Assembly (NCBI GenBank): GCA_002317385.1
Contig: DCJH01000015.1
Coordinates: 1 to 30,589, forward strand
Source of the DNA: Prevotella sp. UBA1705
GTDB lineage: Bacteria; Bacteroidota; Bacteroidia; Bacteroidales; Bacteroidaceae
Length of the DNA stretch: 30,589 nt
Direction: 5' to 3'
The notes under the pieces were generated by a model. The model saw only the letters and a program-made list of their open reading frames with translations. It did no database searches and had not been told where the DNA came from. A program made the position numbers and the translations under genes. Each line of letters opens with the position of its first letter. Position 1 is the first letter of the stretch. Of the stretch, positions 1 to 7,579 are shown one piece after another.

Positions 1-1415
1 TCGCTGAGATCGCCCGTCCCCACAAGGATGCCGCCTTCCTTGCTGGCGAGCTCCATGAGAATCTGTGTGCGCTCGCGAGCCTGCGAGTTCTCGTAGGTCA
101 CGTCGTGGACGCTGGCGTCGTGGCCGATGTCCTCGAAATGCTGCGTCACACTCTTGGCAATGTTCACCTCGCGGATGGTGATGCCGAGGCTGTTCATGAG
201 GTCTATGGCATTGGTATAGGTACGGTCGGTGGTGCCAAATCCGGGCATCGTTACGCCGATGATGTCGCGGCGGTCCTTCTTCAGTTTGTCGAACGTCTTC
301 ACGCAGACCAGCAGGGCCAGCGTGGAGTCGAGGCCGCCGCTCACGCCGATGACCACCGTCTTGCAGTGGGTGTGCACCAGTCGTTTGGCCAGACCCATGA
401 CCTGAATGCTGAAAATGTCGTTGCAGTTGTGCTCCATATCGCTCGACGAGGGGATGAACGGATGGGGTTCCACGGCACGCTCCAGCACGAAGTCGCGCGG
501 AGTGGTATATTCCATGTCGACGATGTGGATATGGGCGCTGTCTATGAGATGCTGGGCAGTGGTGAAGGTGGTGTTGTTGCGCCGCTCGCCACGCAGTCGC
601 TCAATGTCTATCTGGGCCGTCTTCATCTGGCTGGTCATGGCAAATCGCTCGCCCTCGGCCAACAGGGCACCGTTCTCGTAGATGAGCGCGTTGCCGCCAT
701 AGACCACGTCCTGCGTGCTCTCGCCGAAGCCGGCGCTGCTGTATACGTAGCCGCTGATGGTGCGGGCACTCTGCTGGGCCAACAGGCTCATGAGGTAGGC
801 GTGCTTGCCAATGAGCTCATCGCTGGCCGAAAGATTAAAGATGATGTCGGCCCCGGCCATGGCGAGGCTGTTGCTCGGAGGTACGGGCGCCCACACGTCC
901 TCGCACACCTCGACGCCGAAGAGCACGCCGTCGCAGGTGCGGAAAAGCTGTGGTTCGGGGGTCACCAGGCCCGAGAATCCGGCAAAGTGGACCGTCATAG
1001 GGCGGAGGTCGCGGGCAGAAGTGAACCAACGCTTCTCGTAGAACTCGCCGTAATTGGGCAGGTAGGTCTTGGGCACAATGCCCATGATCTTGCCCTTCTG
1101 CATCACCACGGCGCAGTTGAGCAGCAGGTCGCCCACAGCAATGGGCAGTCCGATGATGGTGATGATGTCGAGCTGGCGGGTGAAATCGAGCAGTTGCAGC
1201 ACACTGTTCTCGGCCGCGTCGAGCAGCAGTTGCTGGCGAAAGAGATCCTGACAGGTATATCCTGTCACACACAATTCAGGGAAAGCGATGATCTTCACGC
1301 CCTGCCCTTCGGCCTGGGCAATGAGCGATTCTATCTCTTTCACGTTCTGGCGACAGTCGGCCACCTGCACGGTGGGCACTGCACTCGCTACCTTGATAAA
1401 TCCATATTTCATCAT
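1..1415 (-). CDS. nadE: Glutamine-dependent NAD(+) synthetase, 3' end cut by window edge
   Basis: This enzyme makes NAD from deamido-NAD, ATP and glutamine, the last step of NAD biosynthesis in the cytoplasm. About 470 residues are visible; the family is usually around 640-680, so the C-terminal quarter lies off the left edge. The N-terminal half is a nitrilase-type glutaminase domain with the triad segments AFPELCVTGY (Glu, near residue 46), VPKTYLPNYGEFYE (Lys) and GVEVCEDVW (Cys). The synthetase domain begins near residue 350 with the pyrophosphate-binding loop GVSGGLDST, and TGDLSE is the last readable segment. Two adjacent in-frame ATG codons (ending at 1415 and 1412) could start translation; MKYGFIKVASA fits the family start either way. 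There is no Shine-Dalgarno sequence, as usual in Bacteroidetes. It is separated from the upstream gene by 218 bases of repeats and may have its own promoter. The family assignment is near certain. Confidence 0.96.
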   Translation of the reverse strand, partial: MMKYGFIKVASAVPTVQVADCRQNVKEIESLIAQAEGQGVKIIAFPELCVTGYTCQDLFRQQLLLDAAENSVLQLLDFTRQLDIITIIGLPIAVGDLLLNCAVVMQKGKIMGIVPKTYLPNYGEFYEKRWFTSARDLRPMTVHFAGFSGLVTPEPQLFRTCDGVLFGVEVCEDVWAPVPPSNSLAMAGADIIFNLSASDELIGKHAYLMSLLAQQSARTISGYVYSSAGFGESTQDVVYGGNALIYENGALLAEGERFAMTSQMKTAQIDIERLRGERRNNTTFTTAQHLIDSAHIHIVDMEYTTPRDFVLERAVEPHPFIPSSSDMEHNCNDIFSIQVMGLAKRLVHTHCKTVVIGVSGGLDSTLALLVCVKTFDKLKKDRRDIIGVTMPGFGTTDRTYTNAIDLMNSLGITIREVNIAKSVTQHFEDIGHDASVHDVTYENSQARERTQILMELASKEGGILVGTGDLS

Positions 1416-1423
1416 AATCGGGG

Positions 1424-1500
1424 GAGGTGTTAGGTGAGAGTTTTTAGGTGTTGGGTGAGAGGATGAGAGGTGTTAGGTGAGAAGTGTTAGGTGTTAAGTG
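1424..1500. repeat. Degenerate short tandem repeat upstream of nadE
   Basis: On the plus strand this stretch is a run of variants of GTTAGGTGAGA, AGGTGTT and GGGTGAGAGG, giving several near-identical copies with a 7-9 base step. It sits just 5' of the nadE start. No ORF or hairpin explains it. Confidence 0.75.
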
Positions 1501-1571
1501 AAACTTATAGAGGATGATGGGAGATACCAAGGGAGGATGGATATAGCAGGAGTGGCTGGGGAGGCTGTCTC

Positions 1572-1636
1572 TCTTCACTCCACACCTGTCATTCGTCAGC
1601 CCACATTCCTCATTCCACACTCGTCATTCGTCATTA
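1572..1636. repeat. Heptad tandem repeat starting at the DUF2027-Smr stop codon
   Basis: Read on the minus strand from the TAA stop of the neighbouring gene, the DNA divides into about nine consecutive 7-base units of the form TGACGAA, TGACGAG, TGTGGAA, TGAGGAA, TGTGGGC, TGACGAA, TGACAGG, TGTGGAG, TGAAGAG. TG is invariant in every unit. It is non-coding and I see no terminator hairpin in it. Confidence 0.8.
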
Positions 1637-2857
1637 TCTGATGGTTACCATGGTCGCTCCGTAGCCATATTCCTGGAAGGAGGCGTCCTGATAGGTGTAC
1701 GACTTGTATTTATAGGAGAGCTCCTGGATGATGGCGCGACGCAGCACACCCTCGCCCTTGCCATGGATGAAGACAATCTTCTGGCCGCGCTTATCGGCAT
1801 ATTCGGCCAGGGTGTCGCGGAAAATCTTAAGCTGATATTCGAGAATCTCGCCCGACTTCATGCCGCGCGTGGTGTCGAGCACCTGCTCGGCATGCAGGTC
1901 TATGACCACAGCATCGTCGAGGTCGCGCTGGCGCACGTAGGGCGACTTGCCCCGACCGCCCTTGCGCTGGTCGTCGCCATAGCGCTGCACGAGCCTCTCG
2001 CGCTGGGCAGCGGTGATGGTCCCAGGGGCTGACTTGGCCTCGGGCGCATCCTTATACATGGCCTCCTTGAGCTGCTGGGCATCGATGTCGCGTGGCTGCG
2101 GCACCTTGTCGGCCTCGACAACGGTGTAGATGAGAGCCGGGCTCTCGAAGAAAGGATTTACCCGGAAGGCATTGGTCTTGAAGAATCTCACGGGATCAAT
2201 GCGCAGGGTGGCATCGACAGAAGGCTTCAGCTTGTAGCCCGAGTCGCGCTTGTAGGCCATGAGTTGCACGTTGACGCGTGAGAGAGCATTGATGTCTTCG
2301 CGCACCAATGTGCCGAGCTGCAACTTGGAGTTGGGCTCCAGTTCGCCATCGTAGACCAGTTTCCACTGGGTCTCGTCGATGATGGCGTAGGCGTAGCGCA
2401 TGAAATAGTTGCTGTCGTTTACCAGAAAGAGTTCAAACTTGGGATTGGCCATGAGGTTGTCGCTGGCAGGCAGAAACACGAGGTAGGCCGAGAGCCGGTT
2501 GCCACCTTCGCGCTCGCGGGGAGCGGCACGGAAGGTCACTTCGAGGGTGTCGTCTATCATATCGTCGACCGACATGTCTATCTCCTCGTCCTGACCATCA
2601 CGCAACAGCGCACTCACAGAGCGGCTGCCGGGATTCTCGAAGCTGTCTTCGGAGCCTGTCTTGCCTCCCGACGGCTTGCGGTTGATGGCATTGGCCGTGC
2701 TGTAATCCTCGGTCTTGGCCACTACCACCTCACTGATGCTCATCGGAATCTGGAATCCATCCTCATCCTCCACCAGCACGATATTGTTGCCTTTGAATCC
2801 GGCCACCTTGCCGCCGCCTGTCTCATTGAGAAATCTAACGGTATCTCCTATTCTCAT
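1634..2857 (-). CDS. DUF2027 family protein with C-terminal Smr domain
   Basis: A 407-residue cytoplasmic protein with no signal peptide or membrane segment. The N-terminus (about residues 1-60, MRIGDTVRFLNETGGG onward) resembles the small beta-barrel start of the DUF2027 family. A beta-rich middle region (about 100-260) follows, then a basic linker. The last 90 residues form an Smr domain like that at the end of MutS2: the signature DLHAEQ is followed by FIHGKGEGVLRRAI, the conserved HGxGxG loop. Smr domains act as nucleases or nucleic-acid binders; MutS2-type proteins act on ribosome collisions or branched DNA. There are no MutS ATPase motifs here, so this is not MutS2. The start is ATG. 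It lies 88 bases downstream of queA on the same strand and may be cotranscribed. The domain call is strong; the cellular role is unknown to me. Confidence 0.88.
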   Translation of the reverse strand: MRIGDTVRFLNETGGGKVAGFKGNNIVLVEDEDGFQIPMSISEVVVAKTEDYSTANAINRKPSGGKTGSEDSFENPGSRSVSALLRDGQDEEIDMSVDDMIDDTLEVTFRAAPREREGGNRLSAYLVFLPASDNLMANPKFELFLVNDSNYFMRYAYAIIDETQWKLVYDGELEPNSKLQLGTLVREDINALSRVNVQLMAYKRDSGYKLKPSVDATLRIDPVRFFKTNAFRVNPFFESPALIYTVVEADKVPQPRDIDAQQLKEAMYKDAPEAKSAPGTITAAQRERLVQRYGDDQRKGGRGKSPYVRQRDLDDAVVIDLHAEQVLDTTRGMKSGEILEYQLKIFRDTLAEYADKRGQKIVFIHGKGEGVLRRAIIQELSYKYKSYTYQDASFQEYGYGATMVTIR

Positions 2858-2860
2858 ATC

Positions 2861-2945
2861 TTACTTTGAACTTTGAACATTGAACATTGAACTTTAGGGC
2901 CCTTTTACTTTGAACATTGAAATTTGAACATTGAACCTTTGGGCC
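2861..2945. repeat. Two tandem copies of a ~42-base unit built from heptads
   Basis: The gap between queA and the DUF2027-Smr gene is almost entirely two copies of one unit (about 2861-2902 and 2905-2945). Each copy reads TTACTTTGAAC, then several ATTGAAC or TTTGAAC heptads, then a GGGCC-containing end. The unit junction contains the palindrome AGGGCCCT. On the minus strand the heptads read RTGTTCA and begin a few bases after the queA TAA stop. Confidence 0.85.
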
Positions 2946-4211
2946 TTACGGGATGAGCAGGCTCGAATCGCCATAGCTCAGGAACCGGAAATCGTGGCTG
3001 AGGGCATAGTCGTAGACCTTGCGCCAGTCGCCCTTGAGGAAGGCGCTCACCAGCAGGAGCAGCGTGCTCTGGGGCTGGTGGAAGTTGGTGATGAGCATCT
3101 TTACGATGCGATAGGTGTAGCCCGGGGCAATGATGATCTGCGTACTGGAGTGCAAGGTGTCGAGGTGGTCGCGGTCGAGATAGTCGAGCAGGTTCTGAAT
3201 CGACTCGCGCACCGACAGCGGCCGACCGTCCACAAGCAGCATACCCTGCTCGTCGTGGGGCTGATCGTAGGGCTCCCATTGGTTCACATGGAGGTCTTCC
3301 TCCGAGGCATTGGGGTTCTGGGCGAGCTTAGCGCCCATATAGTAGAGGCTCTCTAAGGTGCGCACGCTGGTGGTGCCCACGGCAATGGCCGCGCAGTCGT
3401 GCTCCAGGAGTCGCTGCAGCGTGTGGCGGTGCACCACGATATACTCGGTGTGCATATTGTGTTCCACAATGACATCCGACTTCACCGGGCGGAACGTTCC
3501 GGCTCCTACGTGGAGCGTCACCTCGTCGCGCACGATACCCCGGGCATCGATGGCCCGCAGCACGTCGTCGGTGAAATGCAGTCCGGCAGTAGGCGCGGCG
3601 ACGCTTCCCTTGATCTTGGAATAGACCGTCTGGTAGGTCGTCTTGTCGCTTTCCTGTGTCTCACGATTAAGATAGGGCGGAATGGGGAGTTCGCCGACGG
3701 TTTCGAGGATGTCGGCAAAGTTGATTTGGGCATTGTCCCAAGAGAAATCAATCCAGTAGTTGGTACCGCCCACCTTCTCGGCGGTCTTGCTGCGGTCCAT
3801 GGTTGCAGTGAGCGTGAGCCGCTCTCCCTTAATCTCGAAGTCGCGCTTGAGCGAGCCTTCCTTCCACTTTTTCAGGTTGCCCACCATGCAGAGCCAACTG
3901 CAATGGGCTGTGGTCTGGAACATCTGCTCGTAGTCGGCGGGCTGCATGGGCTCCATGAGAAATACCTCGATGAGGGCGCCGGTCTCCTTGCGGAAGTGCA
4001 TGCGCGCCTGAATGACACGGGTGTTGTTGTAGACCAACAGTGCGCCCGAGGGCAAATATTGGGGAAGATTGTAGAACACGTCATCGCTTACGGTGCCGTG
4101 GTTGTAAATCAGGAGTTTGCTATGGTCGCGCTGGGCCAGCGGAAACTTGGCAATGCGCTCATCGCCAAGGTCGTAATTATAGTCTGCAATGTGTATGTGT
4201 TTTGTATCCAT
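2946..4211 (-). CDS. queA: S-adenosylmethionine:tRNA ribosyltransferase-isomerase
   Basis: QueA transfers and isomerises the ribosyl group of S-adenosylmethionine onto preQ1 in tRNA, giving epoxyqueuosine at wobble position 34. It is 421 residues, longer than the roughly 350 of E. coli QueA, as I expect for Bacteroidetes. The N-terminus YDLGDERIAKFPLAQRDHSKLL is typical, followed by LLVYNNTRVIQAR. The core signatures AAPTAGLHFTDDVL (from about residue 204), LHVGAGTFRPV, MHTEYI, AVGTTSVRTLES and ITNFHQPQSTLLLLVSAF are all intact. The start is ATG with 28 bases to the upstream PAP2 gene, so it is probably the distal part of the bat transcript. The link to aerotolerance genes may be positional only. 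The assignment is near certain. Confidence 0.97.
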   Translation of the reverse strand: MDTKHIHIADYNYDLGDERIAKFPLAQRDHSKLLIYNHGTVSDDVFYNLPQYLPSGALLVYNNTRVIQARMHFRKETGALIEVFLMEPMQPADYEQMFQTTAHCSWLCMVGNLKKWKEGSLKRDFEIKGERLTLTATMDRSKTAEKVGGTNYWIDFSWDNAQINFADILETVGELPIPPYLNRETQESDKTTYQTVYSKIKGSVAAPTAGLHFTDDVLRAIDARGIVRDEVTLHVGAGTFRPVKSDVIVEHNMHTEYIVVHRHTLQRLLEHDCAAIAVGTTSVRTLESLYYMGAKLAQNPNASEEDLHVNQWEPYDQPHDEQGMLLVDGRPLSVRESIQNLLDYLDRDHLDTLHSSTQIIIAPGYTYRIVKMLITNFHQPQSTLLLLVSAFLKGDWRKVYDYALSHDFRFLSYGDSSLLIP

Positions 4212-4239
4212 AATCTGTTGTTTATCAGCCGGCCAAAGG

Positions 4240-4932
4240 TCAGATGGCGCTCAGCGAGGCCAGCACAGCGAACACAAGTATCGTCATCATGGCCATCATC
4301 ACAATGTCTATGTCTACATTGGAGTAGCCGGTGCTGGTGTATTGGGAGGAAATATAATTGATTTTGGGGCTTACCTTATAATAGAATTTGTGGAATACAA
4401 GGTAGCTGATTCCGCCAGCCGCCATGCCCCAGAGCAGTCCACAAACAATGTCGCTCGGATAGTGTAGGCCCAGATACATGCGGGTCCAGCAGTTGATGAG
4501 CGACCAAATGACGAGGGCTGTGTTAAAGAGCCGATTGCGCACCAACAGGCAAAAGAACGTGGCAATGCTCATAGTGTTGGCCGCATGGGCCGAGAAAAAA
4601 CCATAGTCGGTGCCACGATGGTTGCCCACCACCTCGACCATATATTTGAAATACGGGTCGTTGGACGGTCGCCAACGTCCCACAAGCGGCTTCACGATGC
4701 CCTCGGCAACGCCGTCGGCCAGCAGGATGCACAGTGCCGAGCACCCCACGATGAGAGCTATCTGTAGCATGGTCTCATTGTTTTTCACAACAAGATAGAA
4801 CAGTGCCAGATAAAGAGGAATCCACGAGAGACCAGAGGTCAGCACCTCGGCAAAGTGGTCTACAAACAGCGAGTCGCTGCCGTTGAACCACAGCAGAAGT
4901 TGCTGATCGAGGTGAATGAGACTGTCTAACAT
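4240..4932 (-). CDS. PAP2-family membrane phosphatase
   Basis: A 230-residue multi-pass membrane protein of the phosphatidic acid phosphatase type 2 / vanadium haloperoxidase superfamily. These enzymes usually dephosphorylate lipid phosphates such as undecaprenyl pyrophosphate or phosphatidylglycerol phosphate at the outer face of the inner membrane. All three motifs are present: K81-x6-R88-P89 (KPLVGRWRP), FSAH (S114, H116) and R151-x5-H157-x3-D161 (RMYLGLHYPSD). About six hydrophobic segments are visible. After the catalytic core there is an extra tail of roughly 50 residues ending in a final hydrophobic helix. It lies 21 bases after batE and 28 bases before queA, so it is likely cotranscribed with both. 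The exact substrate cannot be read from sequence; a role in undecaprenyl carrier recycling or lipid A modification is possible. Confidence 0.9.
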   Translation of the reverse strand: MLDSLIHLDQQLLLWFNGSDSLFVDHFAEVLTSGLSWIPLYLALFYLVVKNNETMLQIALIVGCSALCILLADGVAEGIVKPLVGRWRPSNDPYFKYMVEVVGNHRGTDYGFFSAHAANTMSIATFFCLLVRNRLFNTALVIWSLINCWTRMYLGLHYPSDIVCGLLWGMAAGGISYLVFHKFYYKVSPKINYISSQYTSTGYSNVDIDIVMMAMMTILVFAVLASLSAI

Positions 4933-4953
4933 TACTTTGATGGTTTGATAAGC

Positions 4954-5736
4954 TTAAATCATCTCTATCTGGTCGGCCAAAATCCAGCCCTCACGGCCGT
5001 CGGAGAGCTTGATGCCCCTCCATTGTTTCAGGCTGCTGTCGGTGACATCCACACGGGTTCCCTCGTGCAGGATAAACGCGTCGGTGCTGTTCTGCACTGG
5101 CGTTTTCTTCACATTGACCGACGGTGCGATGATGATGGCACCCTTCTCTTCCTGCAAATTGCGTTTCTGTGTCCAAGCAAAAAGATTGGATAGACCGAAG
5201 ATGATGAGGAAGAGGAGACCGCCGAAGAAACCAATCTTGCGGAGAAGAATCTGTGGTGCAAACAGATAGACAAGCATCAGAATAAGCGCAAGCACAATGG
5301 TGACGATGCTCAGCACCGCCCAATTGTCGGTGCTGGTCATATTGACAAGGCTGCGATACCAGGTGGTGAAAACCACATCGTCTTGCGGCAGGAGCTTGTC
5401 GATGGTCTTCGAACGGGCAAACTGCAGGTTGAACCTGATGTCCTTGTCGCCCGGAGAGAGCCGGGCGGCACGCTCATAGGCCAGGATGGCCTGCGAAAGA
5501 CTATCCGAACGATAGTAGGCATTGCCGAGATTATAATAGAGGTCGGCCGATATGCCGGTCTTCAGCAGACTGTGATAGTCGACAATGGCTTGCTGATAGT
5601 TGCCCGATTTGTAGGCCACGTCGGCATCGTTCTTGGTGATGGCCGAAGCCTCGAAAGGCAGGAGAAGCAGCGTGAAAAGGAGCAACAGCATTCTTTCCAC
5701 ACAGCTTGATGGGGTATGTAAGTGGTTGGGAATCAT
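4954..5736 (-). CDS. batE: BatE, TPR protein with C-terminal SH3-like domain
   Basis: The last of the five bat genes. The 260-residue protein has an N-terminal hydrophobic segment (MLLLLFTLLLLPFEASA, residues 16-32) that looks like a signal peptide. Two TPR-like units follow (about 38-100, with the typical YYNLGNAYYRSDSLSQAILAY), then two membrane helices (about 135-175). The C-terminal region is a bacterial SH3-like domain (about 195-260, with VNVKKTPVQNSTDAFILHEG and GREGWI). Bat proteins are thought to form an envelope complex involved in oxidative stress tolerance in Bacteroides and Leptospira. The ATG at 5736 lies 3 bases after the batD stop; a second ATG at 5691 would start directly at the hydrophobic segment but would lack a positively charged n-region. 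Assignment rests on architecture and position. Confidence 0.9.
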   Translation of the reverse strand: MIPNHLHTPSSCVERMLLLLFTLLLLPFEASAITKNDADVAYKSGNYQQAIVDYHSLLKTGISADLYYNLGNAYYRSDSLSQAILAYERAARLSPGDKDIRFNLQFARSKTIDKLLPQDDVVFTTWYRSLVNMTSTDNWAVLSIVTIVLALILMLVYLFAPQILLRKIGFFGGLLFLIIFGLSNLFAWTQKRNLQEEKGAIIIAPSVNVKKTPVQNSTDAFILHEGTRVDVTDSSLKQWRGIKLSDGREGWILADQIEMI

Positions 5737-5739
5737 CGT

Positions 5740-7569
5740 TTAATGCTTCTTTTTCATTTCTTCTTCTATGTCTGTGATGGCTGTCATGGCTGCCAGGTAA
5801 GTCTTCTCCATGTTGCCGGCCTCGTCGCCCGGTGCATAGCGCTCAAACTCGCACTCGTCGAGGGCGGAGATAAACTTGTCGATGTTGGCCTCGGCAATAT
5901 GATGAGATGCCAGCGACTCGGTGATATTGTCGCGAGAGAGCTGCTCCACCGGCATGTTGAGCTTATATCCGGCATAGTCCCAAAGGGCGCGCAGCACCTC
6001 GTCGTAGAACTCGCCGCTCTTGCCTTGGAACATGAGCTGGTTGGCCTTCTTGAGCCTCTTGCGAGCCATTTTGTCGGCCTTCTTACTACGCATCTTAATG
6101 ATGTCGGCATTGTCGAGGGCGCGCTTGCGGAAGAGTATCAGCAGCACGATGAACGCCAACAGTGGCAGAAGCAGACAAATCCAATAGGTGACGCTGCCAA
6201 AGAAGAATCCTTCGTTGACCTTATAGAGCTTGGTTTCGCCCAACATGAGGCCATGGATATCGTTGTCCTTGGGCACATCATAGGTGGCGCTGGCATTCTT
6301 GCCGTCGCCCTTGTCCACGGTGAGGGAGAAAGGTTTGGTTTTGATGGTCTTGTAGGAACCCGATGGAATATCAAAATAAGTGAACTCCACGGAAGGCACG
6401 GTGTACTTGCCTTCGGAGCGCGGAACAAACAGAATGTCGTAGACCATGTTGCCTTCGACACCATTGGCGGTCAGTTTGGTCTTGTCGGTAATCTTCGGAT
6501 CATATTTGTCGAAGTTCTTGGGGAACTCGATTTCGGGCAACTTGATGAGTTTCAAGTTACCGATTCCGCCCACCACCACACGCAGGGTGACGGGGTCGCC
6601 GGCCTTCACCTCGGTCTTGCTCAGCTGCGAAGATATGTTAAAACGCCCTACTCCACCGGAGAAATTAGCCGGTTTCTTGGGCAGCGGGTCTACCTGAATG
6701 GTGAGTCCGGGGGCCTCGATGTTGCGCTTCACCTCCACATAGCCGGAGCCTCCGTTGAAGAATGCCTCAAACGGATCTACCGAACGGTTCTGCTGCACCA
6801 CGATTCCCTTGAACGTGATGCTGGGTACTTCGAGCTTACCGGTCATCTGAGGATACATCACATACTGGCTCCAGGTTACGGCACGATAGGGCTCTCCATT
6901 GACGCGCTCCATCTTGAAACTCTTCTGTTGGGGCAACTGCACCTCCTGAGAATGGAATCCTGTGAGGTCGGGCATCTTGCCTTCGAGCTGCGTCAGGTCT
7001 ACCAACGTGTAGACCTTATAGGTGAGCAACACCGGCTCCTGCTCGTAGACGCGTCGCTTATTGGCCGAAACCTTGATAAACAAATCCTTTCCAGAGATGC
7101 GCGAACCTGCTGCCCGCATCTGCAGGCCGTCGTCGTCATCCTGGTGCATCTGCGGTGCGCCATTGGCCGTGGTAGAGGCATGGCCCGAGACGGTGATTCT
7201 CACAGCGCGCGACGACACGCTGCGCCCATTCACCTTGGCATGAGCGGCAGGAATAGTGAAGGTGCCCTCCTTCTCGGCGTAGAGCGTATAGGTGAACGTG
7301 ATAGACGACGAACTGCTCGCGTGTCCGTTCACCATCTGATAGCTCGACTGCTGTGAGGTATATGGTCCTGCGATGACTTCAAGTCCGGAGGGGATGTTAC
7401 CGGCACGAAACTCGTCCACGTCCTGCGTGTTGATCGTATAGGACAGACGGAAGTTCTCGCCGGCAGCCACCCGCGACGGGGCCTGAACGGAGATCTGTGC
7501 CTGCACGGTGTCGATGCCGAACACCACGCCGAGCACGAGGAGAACTATATGTATGAAATAGCGTGTCAT
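5740..7569 (-). CDS. batD: BatD, oxygen-tolerance envelope protein
   Basis: A 609-residue protein with a signal peptide (MTRYFIHIVLLVLGVVFG to about residue 25, ending VQAQ). A long periplasmic region of immunoglobulin-like beta modules follows to about residue 440, with repeated receptor-like patterns such as AGENFRLSYTI and KAGDPVTLRVVV. A single membrane helix (about 460-482, WICLLLPLLAFIVLLILF) leads into a basic, helical cytoplasmic tail of about 125 residues ending in a run of lysines. This is the standard BatD (oxygen tolerance) layout. It starts with ATG 10 bases after batC and ends 3 bases before batE, which implies cotranscription. The biochemical function of BatD is not established. 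The family call is strong from architecture and gene order. Confidence 0.93.
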   Translation of the reverse strand: MTRYFIHIVLLVLGVVFGIDTVQAQISVQAPSRVAAGENFRLSYTINTQDVDEFRAGNIPSGLEVIAGPYTSQQSSYQMVNGHASSSSSITFTYTLYAEKEGTFTIPAAHAKVNGRSVSSRAVRITVSGHASTTANGAPQMHQDDDDGLQMRAAGSRISGKDLFIKVSANKRRVYEQEPVLLTYKVYTLVDLTQLEGKMPDLTGFHSQEVQLPQQKSFKMERVNGEPYRAVTWSQYVMYPQMTGKLEVPSITFKGIVVQQNRSVDPFEAFFNGGSGYVEVKRNIEAPGLTIQVDPLPKKPANFSGGVGRFNISSQLSKTEVKAGDPVTLRVVVGGIGNLKLIKLPEIEFPKNFDKYDPKITDKTKLTANGVEGNMVYDILFVPRSEGKYTVPSVEFTYFDIPSGSYKTIKTKPFSLTVDKGDGKNASATYDVPKDNDIHGLMLGETKLYKVNEGFFFGSVTYWICLLLPLLAFIVLLILFRKRALDNADIIKMRSKKADKMARKRLKKANQLMFQGKSGEFYDEVLRALWDYAGYKLNMPVEQLSRDNITESLASHHIAEANIDKFISALDECEFERYAPGDEAGNMEKTYLAAMTAITDIEEEMKKKH

Positions 7570-7579
7570 TGTTTACGTG

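Noticed and set aside
105..1433. 442-codon open frame on the plus strand
   Set aside because: It is antisense to nadE, whose minus-strand frame carries all catalytic motifs but is cut by the window edge.
1424..1500. Possible CRISPR-like array
   Set aside because: Units are only 7-15 bases and contiguous, with no spacers of uniform length and no cas genes nearby.
5722..7356. 544-codon open frame on the plus strand
   Set aside because: It is the antisense shadow of batD; the protein is histidine- and leucine-rich without family resemblance, while BatD has full architecture and operon context.
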